Source: Isoetes taiwanensis
Lineage: Eukaryota; Streptophyta; Lycopodiopsida; Isoetales; Isoetaceae
Reading direction: 5' to 3'
DNA: 64,000 nucleotides
Assembly (NCBI GenBank): GCA_021234155.1
Contig: JAJEKV010000064.1
Span: forward strand, 6,884,001-6,948,000
Shown: positions 21,552 through 32,354 of the stretch, one piece after another
How positions within the stretch are numbered: position 1 is the first letter of the stretch
Layout of the letters: each line of letters begins with the position of its first letter
The notes under the pieces: model-generated
Told to the model about the DNA's origin: nothing
The model's input: the letters and a program-made list of their open reading frames with translations, nothing else
Database searches by the model: none
Translations under genes and position numbers: made by a program

Positions 21552-24500
21552 GAAATCGTGACCGCCAGGGTTATGTGCTGGAACATAAATAGTATGAATG
21601 CAACTAAATTAGGATCAATGCAAGATGTTTTAGATGATATAGATATTGTATTTTTTCTGGAAACTTGTGAGAATGAAGAACGAGGAGCACTAGATATTAA
21701 TGGTTTTCATTTGTTACAATCAGTTTGGAATTTTAAGCATTGGAAATTAAAAGGTCATGGGGGTATTGCGTGCTATGTAAGACACAAATTTAAGCACCTG
21801 GTACAAACAGTAGATGGAATGGGAACCAAGCAGCACATATGGGTGGAGATGACAGGGAAGAAAGGGAAGGTTTTCATTGCAGGGTGTTACTACCCACCAC
21901 GGGAATCTCCTAGTTATAATGACAAAGACCTAGATAGAGATGACCCATTTTTTGCATTAGAACAGGATGTTCTCAAGCTAACACAACATGGAGATGTGCT
22001 CTTGCTGGGAGACTTTAATGGTCGTGTTGGAAATAAGCAAGCAGCAGTTGCAAGCACTGAAGGGGAACCTATTTGGATGGAGATGATGGATGGATATGAG
22101 ATGTCACAATGTGGCTGGTCTAGAATTTCTGATGACAGAATACGTTGGCCCACACCTCAAGGGAATCATTTATTGAATATGTGCACAGGACTTGACATGA
22201 TAATATACAATGGGGTATGTAAATATCCCAACTCAGGAAAGCTTACATGTAGAGGTGCTAGCGTGGTGGATCTGGTCATTGCAAAACCAGAATTGATGGA
22301 TCAGATACTAGACATTACTGTTGGTGATGATCGGCCAGAATCTGATCATGCTCCAATGATGGTAACTCTGAGCATAGAAAGGCATACACTTGTTCAAGAT
22401 AATGCTAAAGTTGCACCTAAAATAAAGATAAATATGCGGTATAATAAAGCTAGTGAATATGCAGAGATATGCGAATTGAATGCAAATGCATTGACATGGC
22501 CGGAGGGGGCTGACGATCTTAGTACATTGCTTGGTGAGATGGTACTTGAATATGCTGCTAGATGTTTTGTCTCCCAAAGGAAGCTAAAAGGACTGCCTTG
22601 CAACAGCTGGTTTGATACAGAATGCAAAATGAAAAGAAAGGAGTTCAAAAATGCACAAGGGGAAAGAAGAAAAAGGCTAAAAAAGGAATATATGTAGCTA
22701 GTTAAATCAAAGAAGAAAAAGTCGCTTTACCAAAAACACTTGCACATGATTAAAGAGCTGCTGGTTAAGCCTAAAAGATTCTGGAATAGGCTTAAGCCAC
22801 AATTAAATCACACTGCCGTGTTGGATGTAGAGGCTTTATTGGGCCAAGTACATAAGCTGTACCATGTCCCAGGACTGGATGACAGGCTTGACATACAATA
22901 TTTCATGAATGATGAATGGGGCTTTTCAATCCGAGATATTGAATTAGGTTTACAAAAATTGGCTAATGGGAAGGCTGCAGATGCCACAGGTTTGGTAGCA
23001 GAAATGTTCAAGTGGTCTGGTGAGAAGACACACGAAATTCTCCTCAAATTGATGAATGCAGTTCTACGAGATGGGTTTCCACAATCATGGCAAATGAACA
23101 GGGTTGTTCCCTTGCACAAATCCGGGGATGTAAATGACCCAGGTAACTATAGAATGATTATGATTAGTAGTTTATTTGCAAAGCTCTTTGCGACCATGGT
23201 GAATATTAAAATTAGTGATTGGGCAGAAGAAACTAAGGTTAGAGCTATGGGGCAAGCAGGTTTCAGGCCAAAAAAATCCACTATAGATCATCTGGTGACA
23301 TTACGTGCAATGGTAGATTTAGTCACAGGGACAAGAAAACCCCTGTATGCCCTCTTTGTGGATTACACTAAAGCATTTGATACGGTAAACCGAAGTAACT
23401 TGTGGGAAAGAATGGATAAACTCGGGGTATCGGTGGAACTGAGACAGGCGGTAAAATTGTTATACGAAAAAGTGTTGGTCAGGTTATCTTTTCCCTATTC
23501 TGAAGAATGTCAAGAAGTAGTGGCCAGTAATATTGGTGTTAAACAAGGCTGCCCTATGTCGCCCACATTGTTTGGGTTATTTATAGACCAGCTTGAGGAG
23601 TGGGTCCTCAGATATGGTGGAGATGGCATGATGTTAGGTCAGTATGTGGTGGTGCTATTGCTATATGCTGATGATGTAGTAATTTTGTCAAGATCAGTGG
23701 CAGGTATGCAAAAGCACCTAGAAGCTTTAGCAAGTTTTTGTGACAGTAAAGGGATGAAAGTGAATATGACCAAAACCAAACTGATTGTATTTGGGGCTCT
23801 TAAAGTGGATCACCTTAGGTTTTATTACAAAGAGGAGCAGGTGGAAATTGTGGATTCATACAAATATTTGGGCGTTCAGGTAGACAAGAGTCCTAGTTGG
23901 AATCAAGCAGTGGAACAAAGGGTCAATGGTGGTTTGAAGGCTCTCTACAGCATGCAGCGTAGAAGTGCTAAAGCCGAAATCTGGAATTTTAGCCTTAAAA
24001 AGACATTGTTTGCAGTATTGGTACAATCGGTCCTGCTGTATGGCTGTGAGTTATGGGCACCTGGTTTGGCAGAAGACACTTGGAGGAAAATTGAAAAAGT
24101 TCAAAAAAAGTTTTTTAGGACAGAATTGGGAGTTAAAGCGCAGACCCCATATGATATGTTACTGGCAGAATGTGGGATGGTGTCTTTAGAGGCAGAAGCA
24201 CTATATAGAACTCTTTCTTATGTATGCAAAGTGCAGATTGAGGGACAAAATCATAGTTTACCCAATATGGCTTTGGAGGCGACTAGACATAAAGGCACCA
24301 ATGCGGAAGTTGAGATCTGGATGAGAAAGTGGGATCTTAATCCTCATGATCTTCCTACACATCATGATGATTTGAGAGCTTGGGTACAAGAACATGTGAC
24401 AGAAAAATCATGGCGTGTCCCAGAAGTAAAAAAAGAGTACTACAGACAGTTTATTAATCCTCAGCTGCAATCACCAAAGTACCTTGAAATGGGAATTTCA

Positions 24501-24896
24501 GTTAAGCTCAGACATGCCATCAGTAGAATGAGGCTTAGTTCACACAGACTGGGGGTGGAAGTAGGACGTTGGAATCATATTCCTCATGCTTTGAGAGTAT
24601 GTAAGCTGTGTGATATGAATGCCATTGAGGATGAAGCACATACGCTTCTACGATGTTCAGCATATGCACATCTCAGGTGCAAACACCAAATTACTGTTGA
24701 TGATTTTAGGGGGTTTTTTGACCTATCAAGCTCTAAGATAGGACAATTTATCATTGACGTGCTAGAGCATAGAGATCACTTATTGAAATTGTATAATTGC
24801 AAAGAGAGAATGTAGGATGAGTGGGAGAGTACTAATGCATCTCTATCTGAAGATGCATTAGAAGATATTTTTTACAATGTTGATTGTACTTATTGA
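21552..24896 (+). pseudogene. LINE B ORF2 (APE endonuclease-RT-zinc knuckle), two in-frame TAGs
   Basis: The likely ATG is at 21573 (MCWNINSMN). The endonuclease has FLETCENE, HGGIACYVR, LLGDFNGR and SDHAPM. A linker follows with KRFWNRL, then RT blocks STIDHLVTLRAMVDLV, FVDYTKAFDTV, GVKQGCPMSPTLFGLFIDQL, the catalytic YADDVVILSR, YKYLGV and YGCELWAPGL. The C-terminus has CKLCDMNAIEDEAHTLLRC (zinc knuckle) and SEDALEDIFYN. Two TAG codons interrupt the frame: 22695, where copy 2 has Lys, and 24813, near the C-terminus. There are no indels. These are either recent nonsense mutations or recoded stops. Without readthrough the product stops after the endonuclease. The RT part also has its own open stretch (22740-24815). 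Confidence 0.9.
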
Positions 24897-24905
24897 ACGT
24901 CTCAT

Positions 24906-24919
24906 AGACCTGGTGGTCT
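24906..24919 (+). other. LINE B 3' hairpin, copy 1
   Basis: AGACC-TGGT-GGTCT, ten bases after the ORF2 TGA. The stem is conserved in all three copies and only the loop varies. Confidence 0.65.
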
Positions 24920-24951
24920 GCAGACGTGATGTTATACATTTTCATTTCATT

Positions 24952-24967
24952 TCTCTCTCTCTCTCTC
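24952..24967 (+). repeat. Short (TC)n tail closing the LINE B array
   Basis: Eight TC units follow the ATTTC repeats of copy 1, then non-LINE sequence (GGCGTAGCTCTGTGGCTTCC). Confidence 0.9.
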
Positions 24968-25460
24968 GGCGTAGCTCTGTGGCTTCCAAGTATTCTCATT
25001 TGCTGTGTCATTATCTCTAGAATCCTTTTTCCATCCTGCTCATATATTTTCTGATTCAGTTGGCGTTCTGATGCTTGTCCGAGAGGGCGTCTATCCCCTT
25101 GTCGTAAACTTCCATGTGGTCTGTTTGTTTACAGCTGGCGTGTGATGGGTCACCTTTTCAATTTTTTGATATTGTGCTATTGTGCTTGGTTGCTTGTGTT
25201 GACTATTAACTATTTGTTTACTATTGGGTTGATTATTAGTTGGCTATTGGTCGTGCTTTTGCTCTCTCTCTCCCGGTGTAGCACTTGTCGCTTCTGGGTA
25301 GGCTCCAAAGGATTCTTCTATTGGATGTGCCTATTTTCTCTTCCTAGCGTAGCCTTGTGGCTTCCAGAGAGCACTGAGGGGAAGACCCCCGCAGTCGGGC
25401 CTAGTGTATCTAGATATTTTCTCTCTTGGTGTAGCAATGTCACTTCCGAAGATTCTTTAT
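24968..25460 (+). repeat. CT-containing repeat family to the right of the LINE B array
   Basis: Motifs of the type 'ggtgtagcacttgtcgcttc' recur at about 24,968, 25,275, 25,345 and 25,425. Most follow a short CTCTCT run. The unit at 25,344-25,405 ends 'gcagtcgggccta', like the left flank at 15,754-15,812. No protein-coding support. Confidence 0.55.
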
Positions 25461-27500
25461 AATTTATCTATTCTGCTATTTTTTTCTCATCAGATTCTTG
25501 TGCTCTGCTTGCCTTTCGAGCATGGTGCATGCTTGGCCATAGGGCTCATAACCTTTTCACGTTAACCATCTGTGTGATTGCGTTTTGCAGTTCGGCGCGA
25601 TCCTCTTTCTTAACACTGAGATTATAGCCGATTTTCAGCAGTTCCGAGGTGGTTGCGGTTGCAGTTTTCACTTCTACCCCTTCTTGTTGGGGTGGGGGTT
25701 GGGAGTCGATATTTGAGGGTTGCGGGACGAGGTGCAGCTTTGGTCAATTCTGACTTGGACGGGCTTTGGATGCGGTTTTTGGTTCGGGAACTTCGTGGAT
25801 CGTGGGCCTAGTTATATGTTTTAAGCTATTATATGGCTGCGGTCATTATTGGATTTTTTCACTCATATTCACTCATGTTGGGGCCTCATTGTGGGTACCC
25901 CTATGGGTCATTGTATTTTCACTCATTTAGCTCAATGGAACTCCACTCCACTTCTCGGATGTTATTGCTTTGCAAAGGATCTTTCCCTAGAATATATGAT
26001 AACATTAGTTGATCTCTAAAAGGTGGCATCGAAACACAAAAATTAAGTAGTTAATGGCTACTTGGAATGTATGAGAAAGTCCATTACACCTTTCGAAGAT
26101 TATCTTATAGACGATGAGAAATCATAATATCATTGTAGAGGATAAAATGAATAGAGCCAGCGCAAATAAATAGAGAAATTTTCTCAATCCGGTTGGTTTA
26201 ATCGTGGACCTATAAATAGTCCATGCTTATTTATATTCAAAATTTTGTTTATAACATATCATTCTAACATGAAATTTGAGATATATATTGCCAACAAAGG
26301 TTCAAATTTACAAAAATTATAGCCTATCATAAAAGTTGATCTACATACTATGGTCCTACTTAGACTACAACACTTTGGAGCAGCCACACATTGACTAACT
26401 TTATAATGGTGGAAAGTAAGTAGGTTTCTTCATTTTTTTTTCTAGTAAGACCACACCGAGGACCTTAATATCCCTCTTTATCATATATTGTGCCATTTAA
26501 AAGACTTACGGGAGATATGTAGTGCAATAAGTTAATATTTTAGATGAACTAGAAAAACAGGTACAGAAAGTCTTTTGATCTATTTATTTATAGTCATGGC
26601 TAAACTTCGTGATACTGTCCTCCATTCATTAATAACCATCACTAACTATATCATTGTTAAGTTTTAGATTTATAAGGGTATAATCAACGCACTTGGGAAC
26701 CCTTTTTTGTGTTCATCCTGTTATATTAGATCTTGTTTAGATCTAGATAATGCATGGTTATACCCTAGTTACACTATATTTATGTTGATAAAGTAAATTC
26801 CTATATAGAATTAATTAGAATGCGTCATTTACTATCCTTATGAGACTCATAGATGGAGTTTATTGGAGCACTTTAACCAATATTTCTATTTTGAATTCTG
26901 TACAATAATTTCTTGGGTTAATAACGATACTAATATAATATATAAACATCTAAAAAATTCCTTGGACTATAGCTTGTCTAGTTAAGGACTCATTTTCATA
27001 AAAATTAAGTCAAAACTTGTAATAATAAGAGAGAAACAATTCTTGAATCTCATGCATCATTTTTAAGCAAAAAGGGGTTTGGCGACTTCAATTGATATCA
27101 AATGATAGCGGTCAAACATGGAAACATGCAAATCGATATGTTTTATCATAATATATCAATTAATTTCATATTTAACAAGGTTTAGACACTTTTATGCTAG
27201 AAAATTAAAGAATGCAGTTTTAGCATGCTGTAAAAACTGCCAAATTCTCCAAAGTTTGAATAATCATACCAATATAAAGGTGAATCCAGTGGTCATGAAA
27301 TTCTTACAGGTCGTTAAGAATCAAGTGAAGACTCAAATAGTGGTGGTATATTTTAAAATGAAAATTTCTCTTGTGAGATATATGGGTTTAAGTGGCAGGG
27401 GGTATGGTCCCCGAGACAACTCTAGTGTTAACAATCGATATGCCACCTGCTTTGCATGCGGACGCTTTCTTATGTACATGATTCACACCATGTGGAGATA
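25461..27500. other. AT-rich region, no supported features
   Basis: A G-rich patch lies near 25,690-25,720. Otherwise it is low-complexity AT-rich sequence. A 129-codon frame at 27,118-27,507 has no domain and is not accepted. Confidence 0.4.
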
Positions 27501-27523
27501 TGTGTAACAAAATATAATATAGA

Positions 27524-27590
27524 GATCATATGATGCGAAATACAGTATGTACAATTTCTGTGATCACATGGCATTTCACGTCATATGATC
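27524..27590. repeat. ATCATACGAYGYGAAAT palindrome a
   Basis: Arms at 27524-27541 and 27573-27590, 18 bases with two mismatches and a 31-base spacer. It is one of four occurrences of this motif in 4.8 kb. Confidence 0.7.
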
Positions 27591-27730
27591 TTCGAACAAT
27601 AAATAAGCCAAACAACCTTTATTGAGCAAGATATCTATATCACAACATTTAGCAAGTTATTTGTATTACAAAAAGTTTATATTAATACGATAGATAAATG
27701 TACATAGGAGGCGAGGTATACACTTCGGAG

Positions 27731-27795
27731 ATCATACGACGTGAAATCCATTGTGTGCTACTTATTTGCAAGTATGGCATTTCGCGTGGTATGAT
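27731..27795. repeat. ATCATACGAYGYGAAAT palindrome b
   Basis: Arms at 27731-27747 and 27779-27795, 17 bases with two mismatches and a 31-base spacer, the same geometry as palindrome a. Confidence 0.7.
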
Positions 27796-27884
27796 ATTTA
27801 AAAAACAACGAGACACAAACGTTTGAAAACAAGATGAATACATTGAAATACAAAAAATACATTAAAATATTGGCTAGGGATCTT

Positions 27885-28247
27885 CCTCATCCTCTAGCTG
27901 AAGCCTTAAAGTTGTGTTCTCATCCTCTGTAGCTTGAAGCTTCTTCTCCATTCAAAGAAATATTGTGGGCAGTTTCAACTGCCTCGGCCCTACGCGATTC
28001 GTCTCTTGGTACAAGGCAAAGGTTTCTGCAAGCTCGATGTTTCGCTCATGGAGAAGCCCCCTCTTTAAGGACAATCTGTCCGCCGCCTTGATTTCTCGGC
28101 CGCCAGACGGCTGTTCTCTTCATGAATTTCTTTGAATCTCTTCATCACCACGGCAAGGGTGATGTCCAAGGGAAGCTCGGGGCGGGCCAAAGGGGTTTTC
28201 TGGCGTGGCCGCTTGCTAGAAGATGATGGACATGCAGATGCCATCAT
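27885..28247 (-). pseudogene. Small coiled-coil protein, decayed
   Basis: From an ATG at 28247: MMASACPSSSSKRPRQK, a basic N-terminus, then ITLAVVMKRFKEIHEENSRL, which looks helical. After a frame change near 28,085 the heptad-like text continues in another frame (LSLKRGLLHERNIELAETFA), and after another change it continues as MEKKLQATEDENTTLRLQL. This is most simply read as one Leu/Glu-rich coiled-coil protein of roughly 120 residues broken by two frameshifts. Function unknown. It shares its strand with the other decayed genes up to 32.3 kb and has palindrome c about 120 bases upstream of its start. Confidence 0.4.
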
Positions 28248-28365
28248 GAGCAGGAGGCGGAGGAGGAGCGCAAGTGGAGGGGTGAAAGTGGAAGATCGAA
28301 AGAGGAGCAGAAGTGGAAGTGCTAAATGATTCTTATTTATAAGAGAAATTTCGTAGTAGCTTGTG

Positions 28366-28427
28366 TCATACGACGCGAAAAATGCCGTTGGTCAGGCAGA
28401 TGGACCGTCACGTCTCGCGTCGTGTGA
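28366..28427. repeat. ATCATACGAYGYGAAAT palindrome c
   Basis: Arms TCATACGACGCGAAA (28366-28380) and 28413-28427, 15 bases with two mismatches. It lies upstream of the coiled-coil pseudogene. Confidence 0.65.
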
Positions 28428-28918
28428 AGAAATGATTTTTTTTTCCATTAATATTTCATTCTTATCTGATAACATACAAATAAAATTTCTCCTATAAATA
28501 ATTTCGATGATACGTAATGTAATTTTATTGATACATAATTTTGTTGATACATAATATAATTTTATTGCTACATAACTTACAAATTTTCAACTTTCATCTT
28601 CAATTTCTTGCTCTTTCAATCCCCTTCCATGTTATCGAGCCCAGCTTCCAACCTTAGGTGATTTAAGCCCGGATGCTAAGAAATTTAACATATTCATTGT
28701 ATGCAGACCGGATTGGTCATCAAAATATTCTAACATGACATCCCTCCGAATTGCTATGACCCTTTCAGTATTAGATGCCAAATGGGAATGCTTGCCGAAC
28801 ATGCACAATGCACGAATGTAATACACAAACTCCGCCCCTTTTGGACAAAGTTATGCTGAAGACAATAATCTCTCAATTCCTGAATCTTGAAATATATATC
28901 ACAGCAGAGTCGAGTCCT
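28428..28918. other. AT-rich spacer
   Basis: A short repeat 'tgatacataatttt' recurs near 28,505-28,570. No supported gene. Confidence 0.4.
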
Positions 28919-29973
28919 TTAACTTTCCTGCCTGCCTTGTGCATGTCGGTAAGAAAAGTCATCAACTTCCCACAAATAAGACACCTCAAGGTTATCTTTT
29001 TCAAATTTCTCAAAATTCATGAGGCTTATGCTACCACGATTGACTAAAGGCCCTTCCAAGCCTGTAGATGTTGTTGGCAGCTTTGAACGAAGATGCTGAA
29101 ATTCTTCTTCCGTTGGCAGATTCTGCTCCTCTTCCGCACAAAGAGTCTGTAGCCTCTCATATGCTTCTTTAAGCTATATAGCATTACCAGTATAAGATGA
29201 CACTTCAAATATTTCTTTTCGAGGTCCTCTACAAAGTCTGCACCTAGTTGTACCCATTCAGCCAAGGTACTGATAACTTCGTCTTCCCTGGCACACATAC
29301 GTAGCAAAGATGGGTTCTTGAGTATATCACTTAACAATAAACATTCCTTTCCTTCCACCAAAATTGGCGTTATGTCAAACAACCTCTCTTTATCCTCATC
29401 CTCTTCAGAATCTTCCTCGTCATCATCTTCCTTGTCTGGTTCACACAAGGCCAATGCATCCAGGTCAATTTTGCTAGATTCTTGCTCTTCTTCCTGTATA
29501 TCTACCACCATTTCTATCTCATCATCTTTATCATCACACATAAGTGGTCCACCTTGACTTAATGATTTGATTATTTCCATTTTTTTATTGGCTTGGCCGA
29601 TCAAAATGCAATAACTAGCAAATGCAAATGACAAAGAGATATAAGTTACCTTCTTAAGTACAAGCGCGCAGGCCGGCAGAGCCTGTTGTGCCGCATTCGT
29701 GAAGAAACTCTCGGATCCTTGCAAATGGGAAGCCGCTTCCTCTAAAACTAGTTTTGGAATCCACACCCTAGGAACATCTGTAAAGCACGTTCGCTGAGCT
29801 AACACACTCCGGCTAAAACTTAAAGCAATATCGCGGTAGCATGTGAGCTCGCCACTGTTTCCCATGATATCCATTTCCTTGCAATAGAAAGGATAAATAT
29901 CAGTCGCCGCAACTTCCTCGTTGGCATGTGGGGCAGATGCATACCATTCCAAAAACTTGACATAACAATCCAT
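28919..29973 (-). pseudogene. Strongly acidic protein of unknown function, frameshifted
   Basis: The likely start is the ATG at 29973 (MDCYVKFLEWYASAPHANE). The N-terminal part has several Cys and Trp residues. An intron-like stretch may follow KK near 29,650 (GTAACTTATATC, then ...TTTGCTAG). The middle is very acidic (EPDKEDDDEEDSEEDEDKE), followed by ERLFDITPILVEGKECLLL and STLAEWVQLGADFVEDLEK. A frameshift near 29,175 then leads to EAYERLQTLCAEEEQNL and a run ending YRHAQGRQES at TAA (28919-28921). I do not recognise the family. Acidic tracts of this kind occur in histone-binding and nucleolar proteins, but that is only a suggestion, prompted by the histone-like neighbour upstream. Confidence 0.45.
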
Positions 29974-30092
29974 GGCGAAGCAGATGCAAAAGGCAAAAAA
30001 GATGTGGAGGAGCCTATAACTGCGGACTAAAGTAGCCGTTGTCCATTTTGAAAGGATACATAGAGCCATTATGGAGATTCGTCCGTACATTC

Positions 30093-30121
30093 TAGGGTTG
30101 GGGTTAGGGTTGGGGTGAGGG
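30093..30121 (+). repeat. Short interstitial telomere-like run
   Basis: TAGGGTTGGGGTTAGGGTTG and a few more bases, an imperfect TTTAGGG/TTAGGGG-like run of about four units. Confidence 0.5.
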
Positions 30122-30321
30122 ATTGGATCACACAACGTAAAAACTAGTATGTGCAAAAAAAGAGCACAATGCTTGGTGCACATCGTGTGTGATTCTGACG
30201 TAACCTAACCTAAAAAAAAAAAAGAAAAAATGTGAAGCTAACCTTCTAAGAAAGTAGTTGATTAAGAGAATAAATTATATTTATAACGAATATCAACATA
30301 TCAATAAAATACAAAGGCACT

Positions 30322-31164
30322 TTACGCCTTAGGATCTGGCAGGTCTTTCTTCTTGTTGTATGCAGATTCAAAATCACGACCATAGTACTCAGGATCCCTA
30401 ATGCGTAAGACCAGGCGCATGTCCTTCGACATGATAGTCACCTGCTTGGCATATATGGCTGCAAGTTGAGAGTCCTCGAACAGACCAACACCAACTACTT
30501 CTGCTGCCATTTGAAGAGCATTCAAGGCAGTTGCTTGAATCCTGTAAGTGATGTTATATATGGCATCACATTCTTGCAATAGCTCTTTCACAAATCTAGC
30601 AAATGGGAGACGTGGAATAACCAGGTCAGTGCTCTTCTGATACTTCCTTATCTCGCACAGTGCTTTAATGCCTTGCTTTGTCTTCCACTTCCTTCTTCCT
30701 TACTCTGTTGGCTGTTGCTGCGGCTGCTCTACGCCTGCACCTTCATTGCTACCCTCACCCATATCATTTCCAGATTCGGCCGCCTCTTCCGACCGTCTCC
30801 TCACATTTCTGGTCGCCTCCCCTTCCTTGGACAATCTCTCCTTCTTTGATTAGAATCTTTTGCCGCATTCACAGGAGGAGCAGGAAGAGCTGACTGCCTA
30901 ATCATCAATCCGGTGTCATACGTTGCTCGCCGATTTGTCACATTTTCATCTTCTGTCTCTGAACCAGAATGCACCTCCCTAGTTATTCTAGAGCTGCTTC
31001 CCCCACATCTGTCATGCAGAGTTCTTTTCCTGGCCTTCTGTTAGACATAATCGGAGGTGGAGGAGAAGAGTCTCTATCAGAGGGAGTGAAGGAGGCGGAG
31101 TAACGCAATCCCATGGACTTACACCACCTGGATGAATCCTTGCGGTTTGCTTAATTCTAGCCAT
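30322..31164 (-). pseudogene. Long-tailed histone H3-like gene, decayed
   Basis: Exon 1 (31164-31123) encodes MARIKQTARIHPGG. A GTAAGT donor and TCTAACAG acceptor bound an 85-base intron. Exon 2 (from 31037) continues KARKRTL, so the splice point matches the GG|KA step of the H3 tail. A long, charged, H3-unlike tail follows (about 110 residues, with GSETEDENVTNRR). The histone fold then contains ALCEIRKYQKSTDLVI, LPFARFVKELL, ATALNALQMAAE, VGLFEDSQLAAI and AKQVTIMSKDMRLVLRIR. After it comes a 20-residue extension ending LPDPKA. Lys4 is kept, Thr3 and Lys9 are Ile. Loop 1 is longer than in canonical H3, as in CENH3. One frameshift (about 30,840) and one TAA (about 30,701) break it. It resembles a variant H3 rather than a replication-type H3. 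Confidence 0.75.
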
Positions 31165-31633
31165 GGCTTCTCAATGGACGGCACTTTATACTACGCACAC
31201 TGACAGGAGATAGATAACTGGCAAGAGATAACTAGTAAAAAATGGACATTAAACGTAAAGTACATTGATAACTTTTTTAAATAATTGTACGAAGCCCTAT
31301 AAAAAAATTTCACACAAGTGAAAAATGAAAGGAAATTCAAATGGCTAAGCAATAGACAATTTCTTGTTGATCGTAAACTCACTAAACTTTACATTATATT
31401 CTTGCCTATAGCGAACCCTAATGCCATCAATGAAATATGAAAGTCGGCTGCAATCTCCTCTGTCTCTATTAGCACTCTTAGTTCTGATAATGGCCATTCG
31501 GCTTCCATTGTAGTTGTATAAATGACTTCGTCCCCTCGTCATACTCGAATATCTAGTGCATTAGAGTGTTTGTTATGGTCCTCAGATAACTCCCAATAAG
31601 ATGTGCAGCCTCTCTTTTTCTGTTTCATGCGTT

Positions 31634-32290
31634 CTAGTTGACAATTAACATATAAATACTGTTTTGGAAGAAAGTATCTGAACTTAAAGAGGACTCAACT
31701 ATGCGGCAGTCTGTAAGTTGACATGATGATTCGTGGAATCGAACGTCCCACGAGGGACCGAGAAATAGGCCATCCACAAACTCAGCAGAGGGCCAAAAGC
31801 ACGTATATGTCTTCAAGGCTTTTCGAATTTCCTGGAACGTCTAGAATATGTTGGCAAATATCTCAAATGGTGTAAAGACTTTGAAACTCATTCTCACACC
31901 TCCATTTTCAGACATCCCCGCTTGTACCTCGTCAGCCAGGCATTTCTTCATTGCAATTACATTATTCTCATTAGTCTGTGGCTTACATAGTTCACTTAAA
32001 AGGGGTAATTCAACCAGCCTCAAGCTAGGTCTCCTAACCTTTACGGTGTAATCATGCCCGTAAAACCAGATGCATGTACCTCGCAGTGCCACAGCATCCA
32101 TACCTTGGAAAAGAACATGCGCAATGTCTATGTGATAGACAACAAGGATACTAGTAATGCTTTCGGTCGGAACGATATCCTCGACGTCTGATAAACATAA
32201 ACCTGCACAAAAATTATGTTTGTAAAGATGAGGCAACAAAATAAACGAAAAAATGAGGAGATCACATGATGCGAAATTGGTCGTACCCAC
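31634..32290 (-). pseudogene. Unidentified decayed gene
   Basis: A coding-like stretch starts after an acceptor-like GTGCAG near 32,205 (LCLSDVEDIVPTESITSIL) and continues through GTCIWFYGHDYTVKVRRPSL and SENGGVRMSFKVFTPFEIF. An in-frame TAG lies near 31,850, and after it the same frame resumes with TFQEIRKALKTYTCFWPSAE and FVDGLFLGPSWDVRF, ending near 31,634. A single nonsense change in an otherwise open frame suggests recent decay. A further coding-like piece (TTTMEAEWPLSELRVLIETE) lies near 31,420-31,530. I do not recognise a domain. It is on the same strand as the H3-like gene, 470 bases upstream of it. Confidence 0.4.
32261..32277 (+). repeat. Single arm of the ATCATACGAYGYGAAAT motif
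   Basis: ATCACATGATGCGAAAT without an obvious facing arm. It marks the right side of the cluster in which three full palindromes mark the left. Confidence 0.5.
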
Positions 32291-32354
32291 TTAAATAGCT
32301 GACAGACAGCTTCGCATTGAGGCAAGAATACAGAGATTATAGGAGACATGGATC

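Larger units (their letters stand above)
20488..24951 (+). mobile_element. LINE B copy 1, near full-length L1-type retrotransposon
   Basis: 4.46 kb between (TC)n tracts, with ORF1, ORF2, a short 3' UTR carrying the AGACC-TGGT-GGTCT hairpin (24906-24919) and an ATTTC/(TC)n tail. No frameshift was found anywhere. ORF1, ORF2 and the ORF2 C-terminus all lie in one frame, separated or interrupted by TAG codons at 21549, 22695 and 24813, and ending with TGA at 24894. Confidence 0.9.

Noticed and set aside
27118-27507. 129-codon plus-strand frame
   Set aside because: AT-rich with biased Ile/Lys/Tyr composition, no domain and no splice support.
30322-31164. Calling the H3-like gene a functional CENH3
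   Set aside because: The longer loop 1 and long tail fit CENH3, but the copy has a frameshift and a stop, and the tail keeps the QTAR/GGKA features of ordinary H3.
27500-32300. Endogenous giant-virus segment explanation for the histone-bearing cluster
   Set aside because: The H3-like gene has a good spliceosomal intron and the other genes show intron-like borders. No viral hallmark gene was seen. Not excluded, but unsupported.
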